From: Mesorhizobium sp. INR15
GTDB lineage: Bacteria > Pseudomonadota > Alphaproteobacteria > Rhizobiales > Rhizobiaceae
Length of the DNA: 64,000 nucleotides
Direction: 5' to 3'
Assembly: GCF_015500075.1 (NCBI RefSeq)
Contig: NZ_CP045496.1
Location: forward strand, 1,116,001 to 1,180,000
How positions within the stretch are numbered: the stretch's first letter is position 1; the number at the start of each line of letters is the position of its first letter. A program made the position numbers and the translations under genes. Shown piece after piece: positions 25,520-35,875 of the stretch. The notes beneath the pieces were generated by a model. It was not told the origin of the DNA and did not search any database. It saw only the letters and a program-made list of their open reading frames with translations.

Positions 25520-26305
25520 TCAGGGTTTGTGAATGAAGGCGGCGCCGAGAATGGGCCCGGGCAGGCCGTCCTTGCCAACGGATTGCAGCAGCACCGCGCA
25601 GCCGCCCTTCTTGGAAATCTCGCTCATCGGCAATTCGTATCGCTGTGCCTTGCCGTGCCACATGCCGGCGGTCTGGATGCCGGTGACGGCATTCCAATAG
25701 GTCATCTCGCGGCCGACATTCTCGCCCTTGGCGATCTTGATCTCTTGCGGCGGGTCGAAATACACAATGACGACATGGGCATCGCTTGGCCCGGTCCCGG
25801 CATCGCCGGCATCGATCGTCACACGATCGGCGGTTCGGCTGACCTTGATCGAGACCCGCATGCCTTCGCCGGCTTTCGCCATGCGAGCGAGCGCGCCATC
25901 GACCTCACTACGGCTGGCGCCGTTGACGTGCATGCGGCCATTGATGACCGCTTGCGGCGTGTAGACCGAGCGGCTGCCGAAAGCGCGCATATAGTCATAT
26001 TGCCGCTCGGTGTTCTCCTTGCGGCTCAGCGTGTCCTGCCAACCGAGATAATCCCAGTAATCGACATGATAGGCGAGCGCGACAAGATCTTCCTTGGTGG
26101 CAAGCTCGGCGAAGAACGCGTCAGCCGGCGGACAGGAGTTGCAGCCCTGGCTGGTGAACAGTTCGACCACGCCCAAGGGCTTGTCAGCCACGGGTTTGCT
26201 GGCCTGGGCCCGGTCGGATTCGCCCGCATGGCTCGCGCCGGCAAACGCCGTGAAGGCCAGCGCAAGGGCGGCCGGCCACAATGATTTTCGCGAGGCCATG
26301 ATCAT
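25520..26305 (-). CDS. DUF1223 secreted thioredoxin-like protein
   Basis: A 261-aa exported protein. A signal peptide runs to about residue 28 (ending SHAGES). The DUF1223 domain begins with VVELFTSQGCNSCPPADAFF, a thioredoxin-like fold with a CxxC motif (CNSC), followed by YHVDYWDYLGWQD, the YTPQAVINGRMHVNG cis-Pro region, and a C-terminal beta domain. It is widespread in Rhizobiales, and a periplasmic redox or sensor role is inferred only from the CxxC. The start is 26305 or, two codons on, 26299. Confidence 0.88.
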   Translation of the reverse strand: MIMASRKSLWPAALALAFTAFAGASHAGESDRAQASKPVADKPLGVVELFTSQGCNSCPPADAFFAELATKEDLVALAYHVDYWDYLGWQDTLSRKENTERQYDYMRAFGSRSVYTPQAVINGRMHVNGASRSEVDGALARMAKAGEGMRVSIKVSRTADRVTIDAGDAGTGPSDAHVVIVYFDPPQEIKIAKGENVGREMTYWNAVTGIQTAGMWHGKAQRYELPMSEISKKGGCAVLLQSVGKDGLPGPILGAAFIHKP

Positions 26306-26477
26306 TCCAATTCCCGCCGGTGGTGCCGGCTTTATTCTGATTGCTCAAATATGTGGCAGAAGCCGCAGTCAACGGGAAGTCACGTTGAGGTGAAATTTTG
26401 CCGTTGCAACCAACCATGAGGCCGCAATAGGAGATTCAGAGGGTTCCCTGGTAGAAACCGATTCGGGCGACATCGCG

Positions 26478-27152
26478 ATGTGGCAGGCCTTCCTCACTCC
26501 CGTTGATCTTTACTGCGAGCGGACCGGTCCGGAATTCTGGTCCGAGCCGGTCAATGCGCTGACCAATCTTGCCTTCATCGCCGCCGGCCTGTGGGGCGTG
26601 CGCGAGGTGCGGCGGCTTGGTACAGGCACCTTCGCCGAGGTTCTTGCCTGGTGGGTGGTGGCGATCGGCATCGGCTCGACGATATTTCATACATTTGCGA
26701 GCAAAGGCACGATCTGGGCCGATATCCTGCCGATCGCCGGCTTCACGCTTGCCTACACGCTGTTCAACCTGCGGCGGTTCCTCGGCATGAATTGGGGCAA
26801 GGCGATTGCCATCTTCGTTGTCTTCTATGCGATCGCGGGCCTGCTCACCTACGCCGTGCCGGACTGGCTGCGCCAGGCCTCGAACGGCACGACAGGTTAT
26901 CTGCCGCCGTTCCTGGCGCTCGCCTTCTTCGGTGTCTGGGTGACGGCCAGCGGCAATCGCGCCGGCTGGTACAACCTGGCGGGTTCGGCGATCTTCGTCG
27001 TGTCTGTCGTCTGCAGGATGGTCGACCCGATGGTGTGCGCAAGCTTCCCGCTCGGCACGCATTTCCTGTGGCATATCTTCAACGGCCTGATGCCCGGCGT
27101 GCTGCTCGCGGCGACGGCGCGTTTTGGCGCGCCGCGAGATGAATACAGATAG
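26478..27152 (+). CDS. Ceramidase-like membrane hydrolase (CREST superfamily)
   Basis: A 224-aa protein with about seven membrane helices. Conserved metal-ligand positions of the alkaline ceramidase family are present: CERTGPEFWSEPVNALTN near the N terminus, the Ser and His of GSTIFHT in the middle, and GTHFLWHIFNG near the C terminus (paired His residues). Eukaryotic relatives hydrolyse ceramides; bacterial members are poorly studied and may act on other amide or lipid substrates. It is monocistronic and convergent with an orphan lipoprotein gene. Confidence 0.87.
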   Translation: MWQAFLTPVDLYCERTGPEFWSEPVNALTNLAFIAAGLWGVREVRRLGTGTFAEVLAWWVVAIGIGSTIFHTFASKGTIWADILPIAGFTLAYTLFNLRRFLGMNWGKAIAIFVVFYAIAGLLTYAVPDWLRQASNGTTGYLPPFLALAFFGVWVTASGNRAGWYNLAGSAIFVVSVVCRMVDPMVCASFPLGTHFLWHIFNGLMPGVLLAATARFGAPRDEYR

Positions 27153-27214
27153 AGCCGGAATGGACCCGGGCTTGCTGCGGACACCCTCGGTCCGAGACCG
27201 AGGGGCACCTTGCC

Positions 27215-28066
27215 TCAAAGGTTGTTGAGCTGGATTAATTTGTCGAGATTGTTCAAGTTTTTGTCCAGTCTTTCAATTTGCCCATCTCTCAGCACTTCTG
27301 CGGGACCCGGGAGGTTGCGCCCGGCAGAGTGCTTCTTCCCGCCACCATTTTTGCCACCGGACTTGATAATCTCAGCGAGCGCGTTGAGGCTGTCGGAGTC
27401 TAGGGCAATCGTTGGCTTCTTGGGCACATCCGCAAATTCAATTTGTATTTGAACCACACGCGCGATCTGGAATGCCGCACTGGGTGTAACCGTGCCGGGG
27501 CTAAAAAACGCTACGGATGCACCGTTCGGACCAAAGATGGCCGTGCCAGTGCGAACGAATTTCATTTCGTCCAGATAGTCGCCTGAGTGCCTCGGGTGGA
27601 CATTCGCGGCGATGTGCTTGTACCATTCCAGCAGACCAAGCCGCTTCAGATCGTATTTGGTTCTGTCGCCGTCCTTGCAGTCACGCTCGCTGGGCAAAAC
27701 GCTATCACCCATGATGACCGTTCCAACATCATTTGTGGAACCCGAGAGTCCTGTGGAAGCAGAGAGAACACTGCGTCCGCCTATATTGTAGCCACCGATA
27801 GAAGCCAGCACGCCAACACTTCGATCTAGGTGCCCGTCAATTTGTATTGCAATTGAGGCATACCGCTTTTTATCTGCCTGGTAGAAATATCCGGGGGACT
27901 CTTTCGAGACGCGATCAAAGGCCATCACATCTTCAACTTCGCACCGTAATCCTCGTACCAATAGCCCGTAGTCGACAGCGCTGTCGGCGGCAGTAGGAAT
28001 AAAAGACCCGCTCGCGCATCCAGACAAAAGAACGCCGCTCGCGAAAACGCGCAAATATTTTTTCAT
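27215..28066 (-). CDS. Orphan lipoprotein, AT-richer than neighbours
   Basis: A 283-aa predicted lipoprotein with a signal peptide and lipobox LLSGC (Cys at residue 17) from the start at 28066, which follows GAGGGGA. The mature part contains no domain I recognise; a Lys/Gly-rich linker (KSGGKNGGGKK) precedes a C-terminal helix rich in Asn and Leu. Base composition is lower in GC and codon use less biased than flanking genes, which suggests acquisition by transfer. It is followed by the convergent ceramidase gene and preceded by the aconitase terminator. Confidence 0.75.
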   Translation of the reverse strand: MKKYLRVFASGVLLSGCASGSFIPTAADSAVDYGLLVRGLRCEVEDVMAFDRVSKESPGYFYQADKKRYASIAIQIDGHLDRSVGVLASIGGYNIGGRSVLSASTGLSGSTNDVGTVIMGDSVLPSERDCKDGDRTKYDLKRLGLLEWYKHIAANVHPRHSGDYLDEMKFVRTGTAIFGPNGASVAFFSPGTVTPSAAFQIARVVQIQIEFADVPKKPTIALDSDSLNALAEIIKSGGKNGGGKKHSAGRNLPGPAEVLRDGQIERLDKNLNNLDKLIQLNNL

Positions 28067-28120
28067 TGTATTTCCCCTCTCCCGAAGAGAATACAACTCC
28101 AGAATTATATAGTAAGCAAT

Positions 28121-28152
28121 AAAAAACGTCGGCCCGAGGGGCCGACGTTTAA
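28121..28152 (-). terminator. Rho-independent terminator after acnA
   Basis: AACGTCGGCCC pairs with GGGCCGACGTT, with A and T runs outside. It lies just downstream of the acnA stop on the minus strand and upstream of the orphan lipoprotein gene. Confidence 0.85.
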
Positions 28153-28170
28153 AGAAATCATATTTTTACG

Positions 28171-30861
<2,691 letters not shown>

Positions 30862-31049
30862 GTGCGATCCGTCCTTGTCTGTTCAGCCTGAAAGGGAACG
30901 GACTCCGATGGCATGCAATCACGCGCAAAGGTGCGGGTACGGCCATTTCCGCTGTCCGCTCCCAAGCAACCCGAGCCGTTCAAGGCGGCGCGTGCGCTGG
31001 TTCGGCGCTAATTCTGATCCCGCGCCGACCGCTGGCACGGATGCCCCGC

Positions 31050-31078
31050 ATATAGAGAATTTTCTGGAATAGTTCTAG
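31050..31078 (-). promoter_or_regulatory. Predicted acnA promoter with an Irr-box-like palindrome over the -35
   Basis: On the minus strand CTAGAA (31078-31073), a 17-base spacer and CTATAT (31055-31050) match the rhizobial sigma-70 pattern (CTTGAC-N17-CTATAT), giving a leader of about 180 nt. The interrupted palindrome CTGGAATAGTTCTAG (31064-31078) covers the -35. It resembles the iron control element bound by Irr in rhizobia, which is known to regulate aconitase, heme and cytochrome genes. Identification is by pattern only. Confidence 0.5.
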
Positions 31079-31146
31079 ACAGTTGCAGAGCAAATTTGTG
31101 CGATGCGGCAACCATCGCCGAACAATCGTTTCAGGGCAGGCAAGGG

Positions 31147-31755
31147 ATGCGGCTTATCGCCGAAAATCTGGGCGGTGAACGCGGCGGCGAGACGGTGTTT
31201 TCCGGCATCGGCTTTGCCCTGGAGGACGGCCAGGCGCTTGTCGTCACCGGGCCGAACGGCTCGGGCAAATCGACGCTGCTCAGGGTCATTGCCGGGCTGC
31301 TGCCGGTGGCGCAGGGCAAGGTGCGACTCGAGGGTGGCGGCGAGGCGTTCCCGTCGATCGCCTCAGCCTGCCATTATCTCGGCCATCAGAACGCGATGAA
31401 GACAGCGCTCAGCGTGGCGGAGAATCTGCGTTTCTGGCGCGATTTTCATGGCGCGGGCCAGCTCGATGTCGAAGAGGCGCTGGAGCAAGTCGGTCTGGGC
31501 GGCCTCGGCCATCTGCCCTTCGGATATTTGTCGACGGGGCAACGGCGGCGCGCGGCGATCGCGAAATTGCTGGTCAGCCATCGGCCGCTATGGTTGCTCG
31601 ACGAGCCGACGGCGGGATTGGACAAGGCGTCCGAACAGCGGTTTGCCGGGCTGATGACCAGATATTGTGCGGAAGGCGGGATGATTGTCGCGGCAACGCA
31701 TCTGCCGCTGGGGCTGGAGGGCGTGAAGGAATTGCGGATGGGGGAGGTCGACTGA
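31147..31755 (+). CDS. ccmA: Heme exporter ATPase CcmA
   Basis: A 202-aa ABC ATPase of the cytochrome c maturation system I, which together with CcmB releases holo-CcmE from CcmC. Walker A is GPNGSGKST, the signature region LSTGQRRRAAIAKL, and Walker B WLLDEPTAGLD. The start is 31147 (MRLIAENLGGERG), with GGCAAGGG before it; a 17-codon upstream extension is unlike the family. It is the first gene of ccmA-ccmB-ccmD-ccmG, divergent from acnA. Confidence 0.96.
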   Translation: MRLIAENLGGERGGETVFSGIGFALEDGQALVVTGPNGSGKSTLLRVIAGLLPVAQGKVRLEGGGEAFPSIASACHYLGHQNAMKTALSVAENLRFWRDFHGAGQLDVEEALEQVGLGGLGHLPFGYLSTGQRRRAAIAKLLVSHRPLWLLDEPTAGLDKASEQRFAGLMTRYCAEGGMIVAATHLPLGLEGVKELRMGEVD

Positions 31756-31808
31756 TGTCGGTGCTCCACGTGAAGGAACTCCCACCTCAACACGGGACCG
31801 CATCGTAA
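31755..31808 (+). CDS. 17-residue mini-frame bridging ccmA and ccmB
   Basis: The start codon overlaps the ccmA stop (TGATG) and the stop overlaps the ccmB start (TAATG). The peptide would be MSVLHVKELPPQHGTAS. Such bridging frames can couple translation. There is no independent evidence that the peptide itself matters, so it may simply be a coupling device or chance. Confidence 0.35.
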   Translation: MSVLHVKELPPQHGTAS

Positions 31809-32473
31809 TGTGGTCCCTCTTCCTGCGCGACATTCGCCTCAACATCCGTGCCGGCGGTGGCGCACTGACCGGGGTGATCTTCTTTCTCGCCGTCATCGTC
31901 ACAATCCCGTTCGGCGTTGGTCCGGATTTGAAGCTGCTGGCCCGCATCGGCCCAGCGATCCTGTGGATCGGCGCGCTGCTCGCCTGCCTGCTCGGCCTCG
32001 ACCGCTTGTTCCAGGCCGATCGCGAGGACGGTTCGCTCGATCTGCTGGTGCTCGGCAACGACCGTCACATGCTGGCGCTGACGGTTCTGGTGAAGTGCCT
32101 GGCGCATTGGGCAGGCAGCGTGTTGCCGCTGGTGATCGCGGCTCCCCTGCTCGGCCTGTTCATGAACATGGAGCCGGCCGGCATCGGCGCCACCGCGCTG
32201 ACCCTGCTGGTCGGCACGCCTGCGATCACCTTTATCGGTGCCGTGGGTGCGGCGGTGGCGGTGGCGCTGCCGCGCGGCGGGCTGCTGATTTCGGTTCTGG
32301 TGCTGCCGCTGACCATTCCGGTGCTGATCTTCGGGGTTTCAGCCAGCTATGGTGCGACGGCGGACCCCGATCCCTTCCTGCAGCCCTTCCTCATTCTCGC
32401 CGCGCTGACGCTGTTTCTTCTGGTGCTCGGACCTGTGGCCGCCGCACTTGCGTTGCGCCACGGCACGGATTGA
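31808..32473 (+). CDS. ccmB: Heme exporter permease CcmB
   Basis: A 221-aa inner-membrane protein with six helices that partners CcmA. It begins MWSLFLRDIRLNIRAGGGAL, the usual CcmB start, and carries the conserved LPLTIPVLIFG segment near residue 160. It follows ccmA through a 17-codon bridging frame. The gene expected next, ccmC, is absent: a gap of 109 bases leads straight to ccmD. Confidence 0.95.
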   Translation: MWSLFLRDIRLNIRAGGGALTGVIFFLAVIVTIPFGVGPDLKLLARIGPAILWIGALLACLLGLDRLFQADREDGSLDLLVLGNDRHMLALTVLVKCLAHWAGSVLPLVIAAPLLGLFMNMEPAGIGATALTLLVGTPAITFIGAVGAAVAVALPRGGLLISVLVLPLTIPVLIFGVSASYGATADPDPFLQPFLILAALTLFLLVLGPVAAALALRHGTD

Positions 32474-32582
32474 GGTGTCCGGTGAATTATTGCGCGGCCA
32501 GCGAGGTGAGGCTAAGGGAAGGCATGATCGAAGGTAACGGCATTTTCCCGTTGAGTGGTTGTGCGCGGGTGGGGCGGCCGGC

Positions 32583-32750
32583 ATGAGCGTGCACGCGCTT
32601 TACGTGACCGCTGCCTATGCCGTCACCGCTGTCGGCCTGGCCGGTCTGGTCGGCTGGATTCTCATCGACCAGCGGGCCCGAAAGCGCGAACTCGCCGAGC
32701 TGGAGGCCGCCGGCGTGCGCAGGCGCTCCGACAAGGCAGGGAAATCATGA
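32583..32750 (+). CDS. ccmD: Heme exporter protein CcmD
   Basis: A 55-aa protein with one membrane helix (about 8-28: VTAAYAVTAVGLAGLVGWIL) and a basic cytoplasmic tail (DQRARKRELAELEAAG). CcmD stabilises the CcmABC complex with holo-CcmE. The start at 32583 is taken because it places the helix at the N terminus. It overlaps ccmG by 4 bases (ATGA). Confidence 0.88.
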   Translation: MSVHALYVTAAYAVTAVGLAGLVGWILIDQRARKRELAELEAAGVRRRSDKAGKS

Positions 32751-33325
32751 GTACGGAAACGGAAACACCAGCGCCTGCCCGCCGGCGTCTGATCGTGCTT
32801 TTGCCGCTGCTGATCTTTCTTGGGCTGGCAGGACTGTTCCTGTCGCAGCTTTTGTCCGGGCGTGACATTTCGGAAGTGCCATCGGCGCTGATCGGCTTGC
32901 CGGCGCCAACAACAAATCTGCCAGCACTCGAAGGCATCAACCTGCCCGGGCTGGACTCGAAGCAGTTTGCCGGCAAGGTGACGCTGGTCAATGTCTTTGC
33001 GTCATGGTGCGCGCCGTGCCGGGAAGAGCATCCGGTGCTTCTGGCATTGTCTCAGGACAAGCGCTTCACCATGGCGGCGCTGAACTACAAGGACCGGCCG
33101 GAAAATGCCCGCCGCTTCCTTGGCGATCTCGGCAATCCGTTCCAGGCGATCGGTGTCGACGAGGCGGGCCGCACCGCGATTGATTGGGGTGTTTATGGGG
33201 TGCCGGAGACCTTCGTCATCGGCAAGGACGGCAAGATCGCCTACAAGCATGTCGGCCCGCTGACGCCTGAGTCAGCCAAGGAGCTGCTGCTGCCGCAAAT
33301 CGACAAGGCACTTGCGGCACATTGA
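32747..33325 (+). CDS. ccmG: Thiol:disulfide oxidoreductase CcmG (DsbE)
   Basis: A 192-aa membrane-anchored periplasmic thioredoxin. The N-terminal anchor is LIVLLPLLIFLGLAGLF, and the active site is FASWCAPCREEHP (WCxxC), with the cis-Pro loop GVPETFVIG. It reduces apocytochrome c or CcmH for heme ligation. Its start overlaps the ccmD stop. The stop codon is followed within one base by a large dispersed hairpin. Confidence 0.95.
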   Translation: MSTETETPAPARRRLIVLLPLLIFLGLAGLFLSQLLSGRDISEVPSALIGLPAPTTNLPALEGINLPGLDSKQFAGKVTLVNVFASWCAPCREEHPVLLALSQDKRFTMAALNYKDRPENARRFLGDLGNPFQAIGVDEAGRTAIDWGVYGVPETFVIGKDGKIAYKHVGPLTPESAKELLLPQIDKALAAH

Positions 33326-33443
33326 TATTCAGGTGATGCCGGCCTGCAAACGGTGGCTTCCTGCGCTTCCGGGGCTCACGTACTTAAGTAAGCTCCGCTC
33401 CGGTTCTCAGAAACCACCATTCTCGGCGCGGCCTGACCTGAAT
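33326..33443. repeat. Dispersed intergenic hairpin, copy 1 of a three-copy family
   Basis: Terminal arms ATTCAGGT (33327-33334) and ACCTGAAT (33436-33443) are perfectly complementary, and an inner pair GGTGGCTTCCTG / CAGAAACCACC lies between them. It shares GGTGATGCCGGCC, GCTTCCGG and GCTCA with the copies at 43861 and 57755. It lies directly after ccmG and may double as its terminator. Confidence 0.7.
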
Positions 33444-33481
33444 CTCAACGCGCCGTGGGTGGCGCGTCGATGGGTATAAGA

Positions 33482-33649
33482 TCAGCCGTAGATCTGCTTG
33501 TGGACCTGGTACAGCATTTCCGAGCGGTCGGCCCGCATGTCGGCCAGATCGCGGCTGGAGAAGCTGTCGATTTCGGCGACGAGGCGGTTGTAATGCTTGC
33601 GCTTGGCGATGCTCTGGCGAGCGCGGGTGACGAGACTGTCGAAGATCAT
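33482..33649 (-). CDS. DUF1127-type small protein
   Basis: A 55-aa protein: MIFDSLVTRARQSIAKRKHY, then LVAEIDSFSSRDLADMRADRSEML. The arginine-rich helix followed by 'LDDHLLxDIG'-like segments is the DUF1127 pattern. Small DUF1127 proteins in Rhizobiales have been tied to RNA maturation and phosphate or stress responses. The start at 33649 is preceded by AAGGA. Confidence 0.75.
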   Translation of the reverse strand: MIFDSLVTRARQSIAKRKHYNRLVAEIDSFSSRDLADMRADRSEMLYQVHKQIYG

Positions 33650-33933
33650 AGCAAGGGTTCCTTCTGTGCCGCATTCTCGCGGCCGGTTCTTCCTCCCTTG
33701 ATCAATACGGAACATGACATAGGAATGCTGCGTTGCAAAAAGAAGATGTTGCAATGCACCATTGCGCTGAGCGCATAGCCGGTTAATGGCGTCCTAAGGC
33801 ACGTCGTGGTGGACCTGAACCGGCTGGTTTTCCCCTCCTGTCTGTTTTGTCTTACAAATTGCGAAGGTCCCGTCTTGCCAGATCGATCGCGGGCTGGCTT
33901 GATCCGGCGTTACCTGATGCCGGGAGGAAATGC

Positions 33934-34854
33934 ATGGCGGCCGCAGACTATTATGAAGTTCTCGATCCGCGCTTCGCGCGTCTGTTCAATGGCAGCGCGC
34001 AGGTGGACAAGCTGTTCACCGGATGCCGCTGGGCGGAAGGGCCGGCCTGGTTCGCGGCTGGCCGCTATGTCGTCTGGTCCGACATCCCGAACAACCGCAT
34101 GATGCGCTACGACGAGACCGACGGCAGCGTCAGCGTGTTCCGCCAGCCGTCCGGCAATTCCAACGGCAACACCGTCGACCGGCAGGGCCGGCTGGTGACG
34201 TGCGAGCATTCAGGCCGCCGTGTCAGCCGCACCGAGTTTGACGGATCCATCACCACCATCGCCGACAAATGGCGCGGCAAGCGGCTGAATTCGCCCAACG
34301 ACGCCGTGGTGAAATCCGACGGCTCGATCTGGTTCACCGATCCGAGCTACGGCATCGACACCGACTATGAGGGCGACAAGGCCGAGAGCGAGATTGGCGC
34401 CTGCCATGTCTACCGGGTCGATCCCGGCACTGGCGACGTCGAGGCTGTCATCACCGACATGGTCAGGCCCAACGGGCTCGCCTTCTCGCCGGACGAGAGC
34501 AAGCTCTATGTCGTCGACACAGGCCGCACGCACGGTGCGCAGAACCCGGCGCATATGCGGGTGTTCAATGTCGGCAAGGGCGGCAAGAAAGTCTCCGGCG
34601 AAAAGGTCTTCGCCGATTGCACCGCCGGCCTGTTCGACGGCTTCCGGCTCGACGAGGACGGTCGGATCTGGTCGAGCGCCGCCGACGGCATCCATTGCTA
34701 CGACCCGGACGGCACATTGATCGGCAAGGTCAAGGTGCCGGAAGTCACCGCCAATTGCGTGTTCGGCGGCAACAAGCTGAACTGCCTCTACATCGCCGGC
34801 ACCACCTCGCTCTACATGGTGCGGCTGATGGTCAACGGCGCCAGGACGTATTGA
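33934..34854 (+). CDS. SMP-30/gluconolactonase-family protein
   Basis: A 306-aa beta-propeller enzyme. Family blocks include the metal-binding Glu in GCRWAEGPAWF, NSNGNTVDRQGRLVTCEH, LNSPNDAVVKSDGSIWFTDPSYG and NGLAFSPDESKLYVVDTG. It most likely hydrolyses sugar lactones or related compounds using a divalent metal; the substrate is unknown. The start at 33934 follows GGGAGG. The next gene is a 4-oxalocrotonate tautomerase homologue 45 bases downstream, so the two may act in one catabolic step. Confidence 0.92.
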   Translation: MAAADYYEVLDPRFARLFNGSAQVDKLFTGCRWAEGPAWFAAGRYVVWSDIPNNRMMRYDETDGSVSVFRQPSGNSNGNTVDRQGRLVTCEHSGRRVSRTEFDGSITTIADKWRGKRLNSPNDAVVKSDGSIWFTDPSYGIDTDYEGDKAESEIGACHVYRVDPGTGDVEAVITDMVRPNGLAFSPDESKLYVVDTGRTHGAQNPAHMRVFNVGKGGKKVSGEKVFADCTAGLFDGFRLDEDGRIWSSAADGIHCYDPDGTLIGKVKVPEVTANCVFGGNKLNCLYIAGTTSLYMVRLMVNGARTY

Positions 34855-34899
34855 GCGAGCGCCGAGCAGTCAGACAACAGGGCAACCAGGGAGGCAGCC

Positions 34900-35106
34900 A
34901 TGCCGTTCGTCAACATTCGCATCGTCAAGGAAGTGATCGCCGCCGATCCGGCGGGCAAGAAGGCCGACATCGCCAGGAAAGTCACGGCAGCCATCATGGA
35001 TGCCACCGGGCTCGGCAACGACGATGTCTGGGTGGTCTTCGAGGAGGTCAACGCGCGCGACTGGTATGTCGGCAAGACGGATGTCGAGACATTGCGGAAG
35101 GGTTAG
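34900..35106 (+). CDS. 4-oxalocrotonate tautomerase-family protein
   Basis: A 68-aa subunit with Pro directly after the start Met (MPFVNIRIVKEV), the catalytic base of this superfamily, and the ITDATGLGNDDVWVVFEEV-type middle (here MDATGLGNDDVWVVFEEV). It isomerises keto-enol tautomers, usually as a hexamer or dimer. It is probably cotranscribed with the SMP-30 gene upstream. Confidence 0.9.
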   Translation: MPFVNIRIVKEVIAADPAGKKADIARKVTAAIMDATGLGNDDVWVVFEEVNARDWYVGKTDVETLRKG

Positions 35107-35229
35107 CTCCGCTGGAGGCGAGCGGCGCGGCCGTGACGTGCAAGTGTCACCCCGGTGCAGAATTCGCTCCCGGGATCGCAGTGTAGGGCACCCCTTCTGG
35201 AGCGCTGTTCTCTTGGCGTATGTCACGGA

Positions 35230-35287
35230 ATGGATCCTAGGGTCTGCGCCGCGTCGCTTCGCTCCTTGCTTCGCCCTAGGATGACGA
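35230..35287. repeat. Palindromic dispersed repeat, copy 1 of 2
   Basis: The arms ATCCTAGGGT and GCCCTAGGAT enclose a CGTCGCTTCGCTCC core. A near-identical element lies at 45154-45219. It is located between the tautomerase gene and the convergent FMN-reductase gene. Confidence 0.7.
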
Positions 35288-35306
35288 AGGCGTGGTTGAC
35301 CGTTGC

Positions 35307-35840
35307 TCAGCGACTGGCGATGAAGTGCGCAAAAGCCGCAAGCGCGTCACGCATCGCCTGCCGGCTTGCCGGCTCCGCCAGGATCTTGTCGAATTCCGGT
35401 GGCTTCTTGCCGATCAGGGCGATCTCGAGCGCAGTCTCTTCATACAGCGCAAACGACATGGTCCGCATGATCTCGGCCAGAGCGGCTCGGGCAAACATCG
35501 ATCGTGGCGAGGCGTGCACCAGCATCGCCGGCTTGTCGACGGCGGCGTCGCGCGACACCAGCCAGTCGAGGGCGTTCTTCAGCCCGCCCGGCACGCCATG
35601 CGCATATTCCGGACAGGAGACGATGATGCCGTCGGCGCTGGTGACGGCCTCGATCAGCGCGGAAGCTTCGCGGGGCGTGCGCTCGCCTTCGTCGTCGGGG
35701 TTGAAGATCGGCAGGCGGCCGAGCCCGTCATAGACGGTGACGCCACAGCCAGCCGGCGCGTTGAGCGCCAGAGCCGTGACCAGCGCCGAATTGGTCGAGG
35801 CAGCCCGCAGGCTGCCCGATATGGCAAGGAGGTTGAGCAA
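35307..35840 (-). CDS. NADPH-dependent FMN reductase-family protein
   Basis: A 177-aa flavodoxin-fold oxidoreductase: ISGSLRAASTNSALV phosphate-binding loop at the N terminus and SCPEYAHGVPGGLKNALDWLVS in the middle, quoted here in part, typical of NAD(P)H-dependent FMN/quinone reductases (ChrR/ArsH relatives). It is the last gene of the leftward run that starts with dapF. Confidence 0.9.
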   Translation of the reverse strand: MLNLLAISGSLRAASTNSALVTALALNAPAGCGVTVYDGLGRLPIFNPDDEGERTPREASALIEAVTSADGIIVSCPEYAHGVPGGLKNALDWLVSRDAAVDKPAMLVHASPRSMFARAALAEIMRTMSFALYEETALEIALIGKKPPEFDKILAEPASRQAMRDALAAFAHFIASR

Positions 35841-35875
35841 GGCAGGTCAGTCCGGACGAATCGTTGGGAGAAAGC

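Noticed and set aside
25321..25578. Minus-strand open frame of 85 codons downstream of and overlapping DUF1223, with two TYRPKR copies
   Set aside because: It overlaps the DUF1223 coding end, has no ribosome site, and its codon pattern is not protein-like; the repeat is probably chance.
32474..32582. A decayed remnant of ccmC
   Set aside because: None of the three plus-strand frames resembles the start, the WWD core or the end of CcmC, so I call the gene absent rather than a pseudogene.
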